Shown here: piece after piece, positions 49,642-59,015 of the stretch | How the letters are laid out: the number at the start of each line of letters is the position of its first letter | How positions within the stretch are numbered: the first letter of the stretch is position 1 | Source: Pumilibacter muris | GTDB lineage: Bacteria > Bacillota > Clostridia > Christensenellales > Pumilibacteraceae | NCBI RefSeq assembly: GCF_943193045.1 | Contig: NZ_CALPCN010000009.1 | Coordinates: 1 to 64,000, forward strand | Length of the DNA stretch: 64,000 bases | Reading direction: 5' to 3' | Notes under the pieces: model-generated | Database searches by the model: none | Told to the model about the DNA's origin: nothing | What the model saw: only the letters and a program-made list of their open reading frames with translations | Made by a program: the position numbers and the translations under genes

Positions 49642-51075
49642 TTAAAACGTCCAGTCGTATTTCTTCACAATGTCGTCCACGCACTTGTCGATATGGGAAT
49701 TCAAATAGTTTATAAGCGCGTCGGCGTCGCCTGTCTTGTTTCCTTTCGTATCTTCATAGAAGTCGCCCATAGCAATCTGATAGTAGTTATTGAAATCGGT
49801 TCCCAAATTATCGGGAATGTAGCACGCGCTCCACATTGCGGCGTCTTCCTCTTTATCCTCTTTGAAAGAATCTTTAAGCCCCGCGAATAATTCTACGGTG
49901 CTGTCGTCTACGTTAAGCGGCAACGCGTAGCCCAAATCGTTTACAAGGCGGGAATTGTTGCCCGACGCCGTTAAAAACATCAAAAAGTCAACGCACGCGT
50001 CAACGGCTTCCTGACCTTTGTTTACCGCGCTGTTAGTTACCCAATATGCGCTCGAAAGCCCGGCGCTTCCGCGTATTCCTTTGTAACCGCCGAATTTGGA
50101 GGCCGACGTGTCGAGAACGGGATAGCCCGCTATTTCGGTTTTAAAACGCGCGTTGCGGGTTAGGGTGCGCATTTGATTTCCGAGAGCGTCGGTTATTGCA
50201 AGTTTGCCGCGCGCGAAATTATATAAAGTATCGTAACTCAAATAGTTTTCCGGATAGTATTTCGCTTTTCCGTAACAAAGCGATAAAAACTCGCGGAAAT
50301 ACTCGTCGGAAAGCGACCACTTCCCCTCTTTGTAGCTTTTTATCAGCTCGTATGTTGAAACGGTGCCCGAATTATCGGCGTCCCATTCGGGAATTTTGGA
50401 GCCGTAAACCGATGTGCCTAAATATGTTTCGTGCCACAGTCCGCCGTGCATATAAACTTCGGCGGAAATCGTTCCGCTGTTTTTGGCTTTTTCAAGCGTA
50501 GCCAAACACGCGAGAAATTCCGAATGAGTTTCGGGCACTTCGGTTATTCCCGCCGCATTCAATATATCCATATTGTATAAAAGCCCTACGGCAACTTGGT
50601 CGAGGCAAACGTAATAATTCTTGCCGTCCGAAGCCGCCGACGCGGCAATCGCGCCGTCGCCGTATATGTCTTTCCATGCCTCGTTCCCGTCTTCGTAACG
50701 GTTTGGCTTTTCAAGATACGGCGTTAAATCGGCATACCACCCGTTGCCAACGTCGTCGTTTATAACAGTGCCAACCTGCATCAATAAGTCGGGCGCCGTG
50801 CCTGCGCTGAGCATACTCGTAATACTTCCGCGATTGCCGTTAAGCGACGCCTTATTGATTACGATTTCGAACTTGTCGTTTTCGGCGTTCCACTCTTTGG
50901 CAAGTTTTTCAAGCGTGTTATAGCTGCTTGTTGTGTTATAGTTGCCCGAACCTCCGCCGCCGTCGAAATACAATTTTATTTTCCCCGACGAACCGCAACC
51001 CGCCAAACCGCCCAACGCGAAACCAAGCATGGCCGCAACAGTTAAACAAATCATTAGTTTCTTAACTATTCTCAT
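49642..51075 (-). CDS. Sugar ABC transporter substrate-binding lipoprotein
   Basis: This 477-aa protein starts at the ATG 51073-51075 (AGGAG 10 bases upstream; a nearer ATG is out of frame). Signal peptide MRIVKKLMICLTVAAMLGFA with lipobox LAGC, then a CUT1-type binding protein: LEKLAKEWNAENDKFEIVI, LSAGTAPDLLMQVG, DQVAVGLLYNMDILNAAGI and a C-terminal NSHIDKCVDDIVKKYDW. It captures an oligosaccharide outside the membrane. It is the first gene of the operon, behind a strong promoter. Confidence 0.9.
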   Translation of the reverse strand: MRIVKKLMICLTVAAMLGFALGGLAGCGSSGKIKLYFDGGGGSGNYNTTSSYNTLEKLAKEWNAENDKFEIVINKASLNGNRGSITSMLSAGTAPDLLMQVGTVINDDVGNGWYADLTPYLEKPNRYEDGNEAWKDIYGDGAIAASAASDGKNYYVCLDQVAVGLLYNMDILNAAGITEVPETHSEFLACLATLEKAKNSGTISAEVYMHGGLWHETYLGTSVYGSKIPEWDADNSGTVSTYELIKSYKEGKWSLSDEYFREFLSLCYGKAKYYPENYLSYDTLYNFARGKLAITDALGNQMRTLTRNARFKTEIAGYPVLDTSASKFGGYKGIRGSAGLSSAYWVTNSAVNKGQEAVDACVDFLMFLTASGNNSRLVNDLGYALPLNVDDSTVELFAGLKDSFKEDKEEDAAMWSACYIPDNLGTDFNNYYQIAMGDFYEDTKGNKTGDADALINYLNSHIDKCVDDIVKKYDWTF

Positions 51076-51140
51076 TGCATTTTCACTCCTTTCAGTCTGC
51101 AAAAGTATTTATTAAACTTAGTTTCACAATCAACAAATTT

Positions 51141-51169
51141 ATTATAACACGACACAAGCGGTTTGTCAA
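51141..51169 (-). promoter_or_regulatory. Promoter of the sugar ABC operon
   Basis: In the minus sense TTGACA and TATAAT are separated by 17 bases, an exact consensus. About 65 bases of AT-rich leader follow before the binding-protein ATG, room for an operator of the ROK protein, though I cannot define one. Confidence 0.85.
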
Positions 51170-51258
51170 TACCTTTTTGAAAAAAAGTTTCAAAAATATT
51201 TTTTTATATTTAAGTTACTTTGCTACCTTTCGTTTCAAACAATACAATCGGTTAAAAA

Positions 51259-51300
51259 AACAAGCGGCTAACGCGCGTTTAAACGCTTTTGCCGCCTGTT
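51259..51300 (-). terminator. Terminator after yfbR
   Basis: In the minus sense AACAGGCGGC pairs with GCCGCTTGTT (one mismatch) with a nested GCGTTTAAACGC palindrome inside, followed by T7. Confidence 0.75.
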
Positions 51301-51324
51301 TTCTGTTTATAAGTTTATTAGTGC

Positions 51325-51903
51325 TTAAAGGGTTTCGTCAAGACTCAATCCGAACGAATCCGCAAAATTCTGCAAAAAGTATTTAACCGATTTTTCGGGT
51401 ATACTTTCGAGAGTTTTCTCGATAGACTTTTTAGCCGCCGCGAACTCGGCGTTCCCCGCCGAAAGTTCTTCGTTGCACTTTATTAGCGCGGCAAGCTTAT
51501 CGGCGTATTTCACAAACTTATATTCGGGTTCGCTTTTCTCGGGCGAAACGGTTTTCGCAAAAGCATCTTTCAACTCGTTCGGCAGAAATTCGAGAAGTTT
51601 TTTCTCCGCTTTTTCTTCTATAGCTTTATAAGCCGCGCGAATTTCTTCGCTGTGATATTTTACGGGAGTAGGCAAATCGCCTGTAAAAACTTCGGCAGAA
51701 TCGTGATACAGAGCAAAAATCGCCGCTTTTTCGGGATTGAGTTCGCCGCCGAAAAGTTCGTTTTCTATAATGCAAAGCGCGTGCGCGACCACCGCCGTTA
51801 TATAGCTGTGCTCCGCAACGTTTTCTTTGCGCGTGTTGCGCATAAGACTCCACCTATCGATATGGCGGAGCCTCGCTATAAGCGAAAAAAACTTGTCTTT
51901 CAT
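51325..51903 (-). CDS. yfbR: 5'-deoxynucleotidase YfbR-like HD-domain phosphohydrolase
   Basis: YfbR hydrolyses deoxyribonucleoside 5'-monophosphates. The 192-aa protein has RLRHIDRWSLMRNTRKENVAEH (first metal histidine), the HD pair in FALYHDSAEVFTGDLPTPVKYH, and the later aspartate in VKYADKLAALIKC. Length and motif order match. It begins 8 bases after transketolase and shares its transcript, linking pentose supply and nucleotide turnover, although the pairing may be accidental. Confidence 0.9.
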   Translation of the reverse strand: MKDKFFSLIARLRHIDRWSLMRNTRKENVAEHSYITAVVAHALCIIENELFGGELNPEKAAIFALYHDSAEVFTGDLPTPVKYHSEEIRAAYKAIEEKAEKKLLEFLPNELKDAFAKTVSPEKSEPEYKFVKYADKLAALIKCNEELSAGNAEFAAAKKSIEKTLESIPEKSVKYFLQNFADSFGLSLDETL

Positions 51904-51911
51904 TTAAAAAG

Positions 51912-53936
51912 TTACTCTACGCTTATTTTCTTTGCGCGCGACAAAGTTTTCTTTGCCACCGACACAACGTTTTCCACAGTGAACCCGTATATCTCGAACA
52001 GTTTTTCGGCGGGAGCGCTCGCTCCGAAAGTATCCATGCAAACGCAAGCGCCGTCAAGCCCCACATACTTGCCCCACGACAAACTGCTTGCGGCCTCTAT
52101 TGCAACGCGGGCGCGGCACTTGGGCGGAAGCACGGAATCGCGGTATTTTTGCGTCTGCTTTTCGAACAGCTCCATGCAAGGCATACTCACAACGCGCACG
52201 TTCTCGTTGCCGAGAGCTTTTTTCGCTTTTAAAGCAAGTTCCACTTCGCTACCTGTTGCAAGCAAAATCAATTCGGGAATTTCGGAAACGCTGTCGCTCG
52301 CTATGTAACCGCCGAAAAGAGCGCTCGCACCGTTGTCTTCGTAGCCGTCGGCGTCGGTAATTCTTTCGAACGGCGTCAAATTCTGACGCGAGCAAACTAT
52401 GCAGGTGGGTCCTTTGCCTGTTACGGCGCTTATGTATGCCGCCGCAGTCTCTCTGCCGTCGGCAGGACGGAACACTTTAAGTCCCGGAATACCGCGAAGT
52501 CCCGCAAGCTGTTCCACAGGTTGGTGAGTGGGTCCGTCTTCCCCCACGCCTATTGAGTCGTGCGTTAAAACGTATGTCATATTCAAATCCATTATAGCCG
52601 ACATGCGCATCGCGTTTTTCATGTAGTCGGAGAATACGAAGAACGTGCCGCAAAAAACATTGAATCCGCCGTGAAGCGCAAAACCGTTGCAGATAGCCGC
52701 CATAGCGTGCTCGCGTATGCCGAAATGCAAATTGCGACCCGTGCGGTTTTCGGCACTGTAATCGCCGCATCCTTTCAAATACGTTTTATTGCTCGGCGCA
52801 AGGTCGGCGCTACCGCCCACAAAATTCGGCATAAGTTCGGCAAGCTTATTCAGAACGATTCCCGAACAGTTGCGCGTGGCGTCGGGTTTGTTCGAAAACA
52901 GCTCGTAAAGAGTGTCCATATCTTCATCGGAAGGGCATTTGCCGCGAATAAATTGATTGAACAATTCGTAGTCGTCGGGGTACGCCGCTTTATACGCTTT
53001 AACCGTTTTGTTCCATTCCGATTCGCTCTTGTTCAAAGTTTCCACAATTTCGGCGTAATGTTTGGCTACGTCGGAGGGAACCTCGAACGGCTTTGCCGAA
53101 TAGCCGAGCGCTTTTTTGGTGGCTTTAACGTTGTCTTCGCCGAGCGGCGCTCCATGACTGTCGGCGCTTCCCGCTTTGGGCGAGCCGTAGCCGATTGTAG
53201 TTTTCACTATTATCAAGCTGGGGCGGTTTTTATCCGCCTTAGCAAGCGTTATAGCCGCGTCTATCGCGTCAACGTCTTCGCCGTTTGGAACGGTGAGAAC
53301 CTGCCACCCCTGAGCCTCGTGGCGGCGCGCAACGTCGTCGCGGAACGCTATTCCTATATTGCCCTCAATGGATATATCGTTGCTGTCGTAAAGCACTATA
53401 AGCTTTCCGAGCCCCCACGTTCCCGCAAGCGACGCCGCTTCGTACTCTATTCCCTCTTCCATGCAGCCGTCGCCGCAAAGCGCGAACGTATAATGGTCTA
53501 CAAGTTTTAACCCGTCTTTATTGAACCGCGCGGCAAGCATGTCTTCCGCAAGGGCGAAGCCCACCGCGTTCGCTATGCCCTGCCCGAGCGGACCCGTGCT
53601 TGTCTCCACTCCCGGCGTAACTCCGTATTCGGGATGACCGGGCGTTTTGCTGCCGAGCGAACGGAAACTCATTAAATCTTCTTTCGTAACGTTATAGCCG
53701 CACAAATGCAACATGCTGTATAATAAAGCGGAACCGTGCCCCGCGCTCAGAATAAATCTGTCGCGGTTGAAAAACTGCGGGTTTTTGGGGCAATGGTTCA
53801 TTTGGCGGGCAAAAAGCGCGTATGCGGCGGGCGCCGCTCCGAGCGGAAGTCCGGGATGCCCGCTGTTCGCCTTTTGAATAGCCTCAACCGCAAGCACTCT
53901 TGCCGCGTTGACTGCATTTTGCGTCGTCTTGTTCAT
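51912..53936 (-). CDS. tkt: Transketolase
   Basis: This thiamine-diphosphate enzyme moves two-carbon units between sugar phosphates and supplies erythrose-4-phosphate to the shikimate pathway. The 674-aa protein is full length, with GHPGLPLGAAP, SAGHGSALLYSMLHL, the ThDP motif GDGCMEEGIEYEAASLAG, TTIGYGSP, and in the second domain GIREHAMAAICNGFALHGG and THDSIGVGEDGPTHQPVEQL. AAGGAG precedes the ATG. It has its own promoter and lies just downstream of the aromatic operon, whose precursor it makes. Confidence 0.95.
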   Translation of the reverse strand: MNKTTQNAVNAARVLAVEAIQKANSGHPGLPLGAAPAAYALFARQMNHCPKNPQFFNRDRFILSAGHGSALLYSMLHLCGYNVTKEDLMSFRSLGSKTPGHPEYGVTPGVETSTGPLGQGIANAVGFALAEDMLAARFNKDGLKLVDHYTFALCGDGCMEEGIEYEAASLAGTWGLGKLIVLYDSNDISIEGNIGIAFRDDVARRHEAQGWQVLTVPNGEDVDAIDAAITLAKADKNRPSLIIVKTTIGYGSPKAGSADSHGAPLGEDNVKATKKALGYSAKPFEVPSDVAKHYAEIVETLNKSESEWNKTVKAYKAAYPDDYELFNQFIRGKCPSDEDMDTLYELFSNKPDATRNCSGIVLNKLAELMPNFVGGSADLAPSNKTYLKGCGDYSAENRTGRNLHFGIREHAMAAICNGFALHGGFNVFCGTFFVFSDYMKNAMRMSAIMDLNMTYVLTHDSIGVGEDGPTHQPVEQLAGLRGIPGLKVFRPADGRETAAAYISAVTGKGPTCIVCSRQNLTPFERITDADGYEDNGASALFGGYIASDSVSEIPELILLATGSEVELALKAKKALGNENVRVVSMPCMELFEKQTQKYRDSVLPPKCRARVAIEAASSLSWGKYVGLDGACVCMDTFGASAPAEKLFEIYGFTVENVVSVAKKTLSRAKKISVE

Positions 53937-53985
53937 AAACTTTTTCTCCTTTGAAGCCGCAAAGCGCGGCGATTTTCTCGTTTAT

Positions 53986-54014
53986 ATTATATATTTTTTC
54001 TGTTTTTTTGGCAA
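53986..54014 (-). promoter_or_regulatory. Promoter of tkt
   Basis: In the minus sense TTGCCA and TATAAT are 17 bases apart. A short GC hairpin (GCCGCGC-ttt-GCGGC) lies between the -10 and the ribosome site. Confidence 0.75.
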
Positions 54015-54031
54015 GTCTTTTCCCTCTTTTT

Positions 54032-55651
54032 TTACCGCGTGAACACGAATTTAACGTGCTTGCGTTCGTTACCGAACGCGGCTTTAATAAACTTTTTCAA
54101 TTTTTTAGACAAAGTCACGGTTTTTAAATTCCCGCAACCGAAAAACGCCTCCGCGCTTAAATATGCGACGGTGTCGGGCAAAGTAATCGAAAATATACTC
54201 ATGCTGTTTTTAAAAGCGTTTTTGTCTATTCCCGTTATGCCTCGCGGAACGGTTACGTTGCCGCCGTTTCCCGCATATTCAACGAGCAAAGTTCCTCTTA
54301 CCTTAAACTCGGACGGAAAACTAATCGCCGCCGAGCGCGAAGGCGGCACAAGCGACTTATTCGCTCCGAAACCGCGCGCGTTTAAGAACGCGGCTCCCAC
54401 TTCGTTCACCACCCCGCGCGCCGCGTTGGAAACCGCGCCTCCCACTTTTTTAGCCGCGTCCGAAATTGCTTCCGATAAGCTTCCGTATTGAGCGCCTCCC
54501 GTGCGCTCTTGCGCGCTAATTCTCTCTTTCACAATCGCGCGGTAAGCGTCGAACGACTCCGCGAATTCTTTACCGCCGCACTCGTTGCAGAATTTTGCGG
54601 TTTGAGCGTTTTTTGCGCCGCACTCGGCGCAATACTTAGCCGCAGAATCCAAAGCGGCAAGTTTTGCGAGCGCTTTCTTGCGCTCTTCCTCTTCGGCGGC
54701 GAGCCGAGCGGCTTCCGCGCGCTTTCTCATTTTCGCTTCGGGCGAATGTCTTTCCACAAACGCAACAGCTTTTTCATAGGCGTCGCCCGACATCTTTATT
54801 CCTTGCAGTTTTCCGTTTTTACCAGGCAATTTTTGTATAGGGGCGCCGTCGAACAGCAAAGCTATTGCGTCGCTCTCCTTTTCTTCGCCCTCGATGAGTT
54901 TTAAGAATCTGCCGTATTCGTTTTTAACCCAAGCGGTGTTTAAATAGCTTTCGTCGGAACACACAACGAGCATACAGTTCGACGTATACAACGCGTATAA
55001 AATAAGAGCTTCATAATCGGCGCCCGCCCTGTTCCCCATTTCGCGTTCCGAAAAAAACGGCTTATACCCCTTTCCTTTAAGATAAAAATACAAATCGTCG
55101 GCAAGCAAACAGTCCGAAGTTTTTTCTTTTGTATCGTCGTCGGTAACCTTTACGCAAATAAAGCAATCGTACCGTAGCCCCGAATCGTGCAAAACGCGAA
55201 AACTATTTCCGATATAATCTATTTCCGCCGCCTGCTTTTCGTATTGCGCGCGCTGAGCCGCAGTTGCGAGAGAAAGAGCGCGAAGATAATTTTTATCTTG
55301 CGAAAACACTTTTCCCGACACTTCGTGGCATATAGGTTGCAAACGGTTGTTCACTTCGTCTTTTATGTATTGCACTTTGTGCGAAGCGAACGCCGCGCCT
55401 ATATACGCTTCGGGTTCTGAAGGCGCCGCTTTAATCGCCTGCTCGAACGAAACGTAAGCGTCGTTAAAGCGGCAAACGTCGAGTTCGTGCTTTCCCGCAA
55501 TTATTGCCGAAACCGCTTCCGAAACGGTGTCGTCTTTCGGCAAAGTAAATTCACTGCCGCAATATTCGCAACGTATAACGCCGTTGTTCGCAAGCTCCAA
55601 ACGCAAGGGCGCTTTGCAGTTTGCGCACTGATTTTCAACCATAGAAGACAT
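54032..55651 (-). CDS. Multidomain TIR protein: zinc finger, TPR-like, TIR, zinc ribbon, BspA-type LRR
   Basis: This 539-aa protein has domains in order: CxxC zinc finger (C9, C12, C28, C31); a helical TPR-like unit (about 55-110, RFNDAYVSFEQAIKAAPSEP); a TIR domain (about 160-290) with YDCFICVKVTDDD, KGYKPFFSEREM and the WxxxE motif (W241, E245) whose glutamate is catalytic in NAD-cleaving TIRs; a charged coiled coil (305-335); a second zinc ribbon (C341, C344, C355, C358); and BspA-like leucine-rich repeats (about 455-530, GITGIDKNAFKNSMSIFSIT). No signal peptide. It starts 12 bases after pgm at the end of the aromatic operon. Role: probably an NAD-consuming or signalling TIR, defence suspected but unproven. 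Confidence 0.8.
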   Translation of the reverse strand: MSSMVENQCANCKAPLRLELANNGVIRCEYCGSEFTLPKDDTVSEAVSAIIAGKHELDVCRFNDAYVSFEQAIKAAPSEPEAYIGAAFASHKVQYIKDEVNNRLQPICHEVSGKVFSQDKNYLRALSLATAAQRAQYEKQAAEIDYIGNSFRVLHDSGLRYDCFICVKVTDDDTKEKTSDCLLADDLYFYLKGKGYKPFFSEREMGNRAGADYEALILYALYTSNCMLVVCSDESYLNTAWVKNEYGRFLKLIEGEEKESDAIALLFDGAPIQKLPGKNGKLQGIKMSGDAYEKAVAFVERHSPEAKMRKRAEAARLAAEEEERKKALAKLAALDSAAKYCAECGAKNAQTAKFCNECGGKEFAESFDAYRAIVKERISAQERTGGAQYGSLSEAISDAAKKVGGAVSNAARGVVNEVGAAFLNARGFGANKSLVPPSRSAAISFPSEFKVRGTLLVEYAGNGGNVTVPRGITGIDKNAFKNSMSIFSITLPDTVAYLSAEAFFGCGNLKTVTLSKKLKKFIKAAFGNERKHVKFVFTR

Positions 55652-55663
55652 TTCGCTATCCCC

Positions 55664-57163
55664 TTAAACGTCGGCAATCATTTTAAGTTCAGATATATCC
55701 ACGCCCGAAAAAGCCGACAAAAACGCGTGCAGAAAGCGCGCCAACAGCGAAGTTCCGCCAAAACGCTCGCTCTCCATATTTATAACCATAACGGGGTCGT
55801 GCACGCTCATGCGCACCAAAAACCAACCCGAAGCATAATCGAGGTTGGCGCGTATTCCCTCGTAGTTGTCGGGGGCAAGGCGCACCGATTCTTTGTCTAC
55901 GCAAAATTCGGCAAGTTTGTCTATAAGCATTTTTCCGTATTCCGCCCAGTTTTGAACGGTAAACTTAACGCGCACTTCTCTTTCCTCTTTGGGAAGTTCG
56001 AGGTCGGATATTAAACTTTTCAGTTCGAGCCCGCGCGACTTTAACTGCGCCATTTTAATAACTATGCGGGTTGCAAGATACGCGCCGTCGTCGAGGAAAA
56101 AGTTTTCTTTAAAGGCAGCGTGTCCGCTCGTTTCTATGGCAAGGGGCGCGTTGCGTCCTTCGCGGTTGAGGCGCATAGCCTCGTCTATAACGTTGCGGTA
56201 GCCGCGCTTAAAACGGTGGTGAACTCCTCCGCGTTTGGTTATAAACTTATTCAATCCGTCGCTCGTTACGCTGTCGGTAACAACGGCGGAACCGGGATAT
56301 TCCGAAAGCACAATGTCGGCGGCAAGCGCGATTAGCAAATTGCGGTTTATTTCCGTGCCGTCCGAACTCACTATCGCGGCGCGGTCTACGTCGGTATCGA
56401 AAATAATACCCAAATCGGCGCCCGACGTCTTCACGCATTCCGATATGCTTTTCATAGCGTCTTTATCTTCGGGGTTGGGAATATGATTTGGAAATCTTCC
56501 GTCTGGTTCAAGGAACTGAGAGCCTGCGGTTGACGCTCCGAGCGGTTTTAACACCCGCTCGGCATAAAAGCCCCCCGCGCCGTTTCCCGCGTCTACAACA
56601 ATCTTAAAACCCGTAAGCGGCCAGTCGCTTCCCGCGCTGCGGCGAACGAACTCTATAAGATGTTCGCAGTAGAGCTGCATATAATCGCGCTTATAACTTC
56701 GCGAAACGTTGCCCTTACGCTTTTTGCCCGCTTTTGCGAGCGCAAGTATTTCTTTTATTTCGTCGCCGGATAATCCGCCGGAACGCACAAAAAATTTGAG
56801 CCCGTTCATTTTGGACGGCATGTGGCTCGCCGTAATCATAATACTGCCGTCCGCCTTAGTGTCGTCGAACCGCGTCATCATAAACATTGCGGGAGTGGAG
56901 CAAAGCCCGCACAACAATATGTCTGTGCCCGACGTTTTGAGCGCGTCGCAAACCGCGCCGCAAATTCTATCGGCGGATATTCGGGAATCGTGCCCAACCG
57001 CTATTTTCAAATCGGGCTTCCCTATTTTTTCGCTTAGCCACACGACGAAAGCGTTCGTAATGGAGCGCACAACTTCGTCGGTGAGTTCTATTTCCTCTTC
57101 GGTGCCGCTTGCCACGCCGCGCACGTCGCTTCCGCTTTTGAGCTTTAACAAATCAATTTCCAT
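55664..57163 (-). CDS. Phosphohexomutase (phosphoglucomutase/phosphomannomutase family)
   Basis: This 499-aa protein interconverts hexose 1- and 6-phosphates. It has SGSDVRGVASG, the phosphoserine loop MITASHMPSKMNG, metal-binding DTDVDRAAIV, the sugar loop ETSGHAAFKENFF and the phosphate-binding C-terminal segment GIRANLDYASGWFLVRMS, all in family order. Preference for glucose or mannose cannot be read from sequence. AAGGAG precedes the ATG. It follows aroK by 29 bases on the same strand and precedes the TIR gene by 12. Confidence 0.9.
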   Translation of the reverse strand: MEIDLLKLKSGSDVRGVASGTEEEIELTDEVVRSITNAFVVWLSEKIGKPDLKIAVGHDSRISADRICGAVCDALKTSGTDILLCGLCSTPAMFMMTRFDDTKADGSIMITASHMPSKMNGLKFFVRSGGLSGDEIKEILALAKAGKKRKGNVSRSYKRDYMQLYCEHLIEFVRRSAGSDWPLTGFKIVVDAGNGAGGFYAERVLKPLGASTAGSQFLEPDGRFPNHIPNPEDKDAMKSISECVKTSGADLGIIFDTDVDRAAIVSSDGTEINRNLLIALAADIVLSEYPGSAVVTDSVTSDGLNKFITKRGGVHHRFKRGYRNVIDEAMRLNREGRNAPLAIETSGHAAFKENFFLDDGAYLATRIVIKMAQLKSRGLELKSLISDLELPKEEREVRVKFTVQNWAEYGKMLIDKLAEFCVDKESVRLAPDNYEGIRANLDYASGWFLVRMSVHDPVMVINMESERFGGTSLLARFLHAFLSAFSGVDISELKMIADV

Positions 57164-57192
57164 ACTCTTTCTCCTTATAACTTTTTAAAAAG

Positions 57193-57762
57193 CTATCCCC
57201 GCAAACCCGACATTCTTTTCACAAATCTTTTCAACTCCGCCGCTTTCGCGTTTTCGGAATTCATCAGCCTTTCCGCCGCCTCGTTTGCCACAAAGCGCAT
57301 ATCCGCTCCGTTGCAGTCTATTATTTCGTCGGCAACGTCTATGTAAAGCCGCTCGCGTTCACACAAAAGTCTTTTAATTCGCTCTTGCGGGTCGCCCGCA
57401 AGAAGCGGTCGGCTTTCCGCCTTTCCTATGTGCGACGCGATTGTTTCGGCGGTTGCCGACAAATAAACGACGAAACTGTTTTCTTTAAGCATTTTCACGT
57501 TTTCGGGGTCGGTAACCGCGCCGCCGCCGCACGCGAGCACAATAAACGGTATGCGCGACATTCTGCGCATTATTTCGCGTTCCAAAGCTCTGAAATGCGG
57601 CTCTCCGAAACGCCTGAATATTTCCGACACCGAACACCCCGCGCGCTTTTCTATTTCTTTGTCGGTGTCTATAAAACGGAGCGAGCACATTGCGGCAAGG
57701 GTTCGCCCCACGCTCGACTTTCCGACGCCCGACATTCCGACGAGAGCGACCGAATCAGCCAT
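57193..57762 (-). CDS. aroK: Shikimate kinase
   Basis: This enzyme phosphorylates shikimate at the 3-hydroxyl with ATP. The 189-aa protein has the P-loop VGMSGVGKSSVGRTLA (8-23), RFIDTDKEIEKRAG (shikimate aspartate in DTD), FRALEREIM with the substrate arginine, ACGGGAV and the lid RPLLAGDPQERIKRLL. Its start overlaps the end of aroQ by 8 bases. Length is within the family range (about 170-190). Confidence 0.95.
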   Translation of the reverse strand: MADSVALVGMSGVGKSSVGRTLAAMCSLRFIDTDKEIEKRAGCSVSEIFRRFGEPHFRALEREIMRRMSRIPFIVLACGGGAVTDPENVKMLKENSFVVYLSATAETIASHIGKAESRPLLAGDPQERIKRLLCERERLYIDVADEIIDCNGADMRFVANEAAERLMNSENAKAAELKRFVKRMSGLRG

Positions 57763-58204
57763 TTTGCACCTTTTGCGCGGCTATACGCATGGCGAGAACG
57801 TAACCGTATGCGCCCGCCCCGCAAAGCACAGCGCTTGCATACGGCGATATAACAGAACCGTGCCGAAAATCCTCGCGCGCGAAAACGTTCGACAAATGCA
57901 ACTCCACAACGGGACAACTCAGCATTTTAACCGCGTCGGCAATAGCGTAGCTGTAATGGGTGTATGCGCCCGCGTTCACCACCACCGCCGCCGCCTCGTT
58001 ATAAGCTTTGTGCAGTTCGTCAACTATTTCGCCCTCGCCGTTATGTTGGGAAAACGCTATCTCGTAGCCGAGCTTTTTCGCCTCTTGTTCGGTTTGCGCT
58101 TTAATGTCGGCAAGCGTGGTTTTTCCGTAAATTTCGGGTTCTCGCACGCCGAGCATATCAAGATTAGGACCGTTTATTATAAATATCTTTCGTTTTGCGT
58201 TCAT
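57755..58204 (-). CDS. aroQ: 3-Dehydroquinate dehydratase, type II
   Basis: This dodecameric enzyme dehydrates 3-dehydroquinate. The 149-aa protein has the type II marks IINGPNLDMLGVREPEIYG with the catalytic tyrosine, SQHNGEGEIVDELH, VVVNAGAYTHYSYAIADA and VELHLSNVFAREDFRHGSV with catalytic histidine. Length is exact for the family. It lies between aroE and aroK in pathway order. Confidence 0.95.
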   Translation of the reverse strand: MNAKRKIFIINGPNLDMLGVREPEIYGKTTLADIKAQTEQEAKKLGYEIAFSQHNGEGEIVDELHKAYNEAAAVVVNAGAYTHYSYAIADAVKMLSCPVVELHLSNVFAREDFRHGSVISPYASAVLCGAGAYGYVLAMRIAAQKVQNG

Positions 58205-58237
58205 GTCGTTTTTGTCTCCTTTTTTATTCCAGCTTCA

Positions 58238-59011
58238 TTATTTAATTCGAGCCGATATAAACTCAACCATACTTTTTTTTACGCTCGAAGAAAAGTTTTC
58301 GCCCCGCCAAAATTCGTGCGCAGCAATAGCCTGCCGCACAAGCATTCCGAGCCCGTTGCACGTTTTCGCGCCCGCTTTCGCCGCGCTTTCCAAAAACGGA
58401 GTGACAGGCGGCGAATAAATTAAATCGTAGGCAAATTTAACTCCGCCGAACTCGAGTTCGGCGGGCGCCGCCTGTTCTCCGCCAAGTCCCAAACTCGTGC
58501 AGTTTATAACGGCGTCGTATATTCCTTCCGCACTTTTCACGGCAACGGCTCCGTAGCGCGAAAATTCTTTCGTCTTTTCGTAGGTGCGGTTAAAAACGAA
58601 CGTTTGCACGTTTTCGATTTTAGACAGCGCTTCGGCTACCGATTTTGCCGCGCCGCCCGCTCCGAGCAAAAGTATGCGCCCGTTCGGAGTTCCGAAAGCC
58701 GCCTCATAATCGCCGAAAAATCCTTCCGCGTCGGTAGACGTGCACCTTCCGTCGCGGCAAACCGTGTTCACGGGTCCGACGTGCCCGAAAAGTTCCGCAA
58801 CCGTCTCTTTATATGGCTTTGTAACGTTAAAACCGTCGTATTCCGACATAAGCTTTTTAACCGCTCCGCCAAGCTCATGCAAACTAACGTCGCAAACTCC
58901 GTATTCGCCGCGCTCTCCCAAAAATTCGAACAGCGCCGAATGAACTTTCGGGCTGAGCGTGTATTTTATATTGTGCCCGAGCACGCAAAGCTTTAAAGTT
59001 TTTTCTTGCAT
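58238..59011 (-). CDS. aroE: Shikimate dehydrogenase
   Basis: AroE reduces 3-dehydroshikimate with NADPH. The 257-aa protein has LGHNIKYTLSPKVHSALFEF (shikimate contacts), GFNVTKPYKETVAELF with the catalytic lysine, LLLGAGGAAKSVAEALS (nucleotide fold), VFNRTYEKTKEF and DLIYSPPVTPFL. I chose the ATG at 59009-59011, preceded by AGGTGAG; an ATG five codons upstream lacks a ribosome site. It overlaps the end of aroA slightly either way. Confidence 0.95.
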   Translation of the reverse strand: MQEKTLKLCVLGHNIKYTLSPKVHSALFEFLGERGEYGVCDVSLHELGGAVKKLMSEYDGFNVTKPYKETVAELFGHVGPVNTVCRDGRCTSTDAEGFFGDYEAAFGTPNGRILLLGAGGAAKSVAEALSKIENVQTFVFNRTYEKTKEFSRYGAVAVKSAEGIYDAVINCTSLGLGGEQAAPAELEFGGVKFAYDLIYSPPVTPFLESAAKAGAKTCNGLGMLVRQAIAAHEFWRGENFSSSVKKSMVEFISARIK

Positions 59012-59015
59012 ACGC

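Noticed and set aside
52671-53510. 279-codon plus-strand ORF opposite transketolase
   Set aside because: Antisense to a highly conserved gene, no ribosome site.
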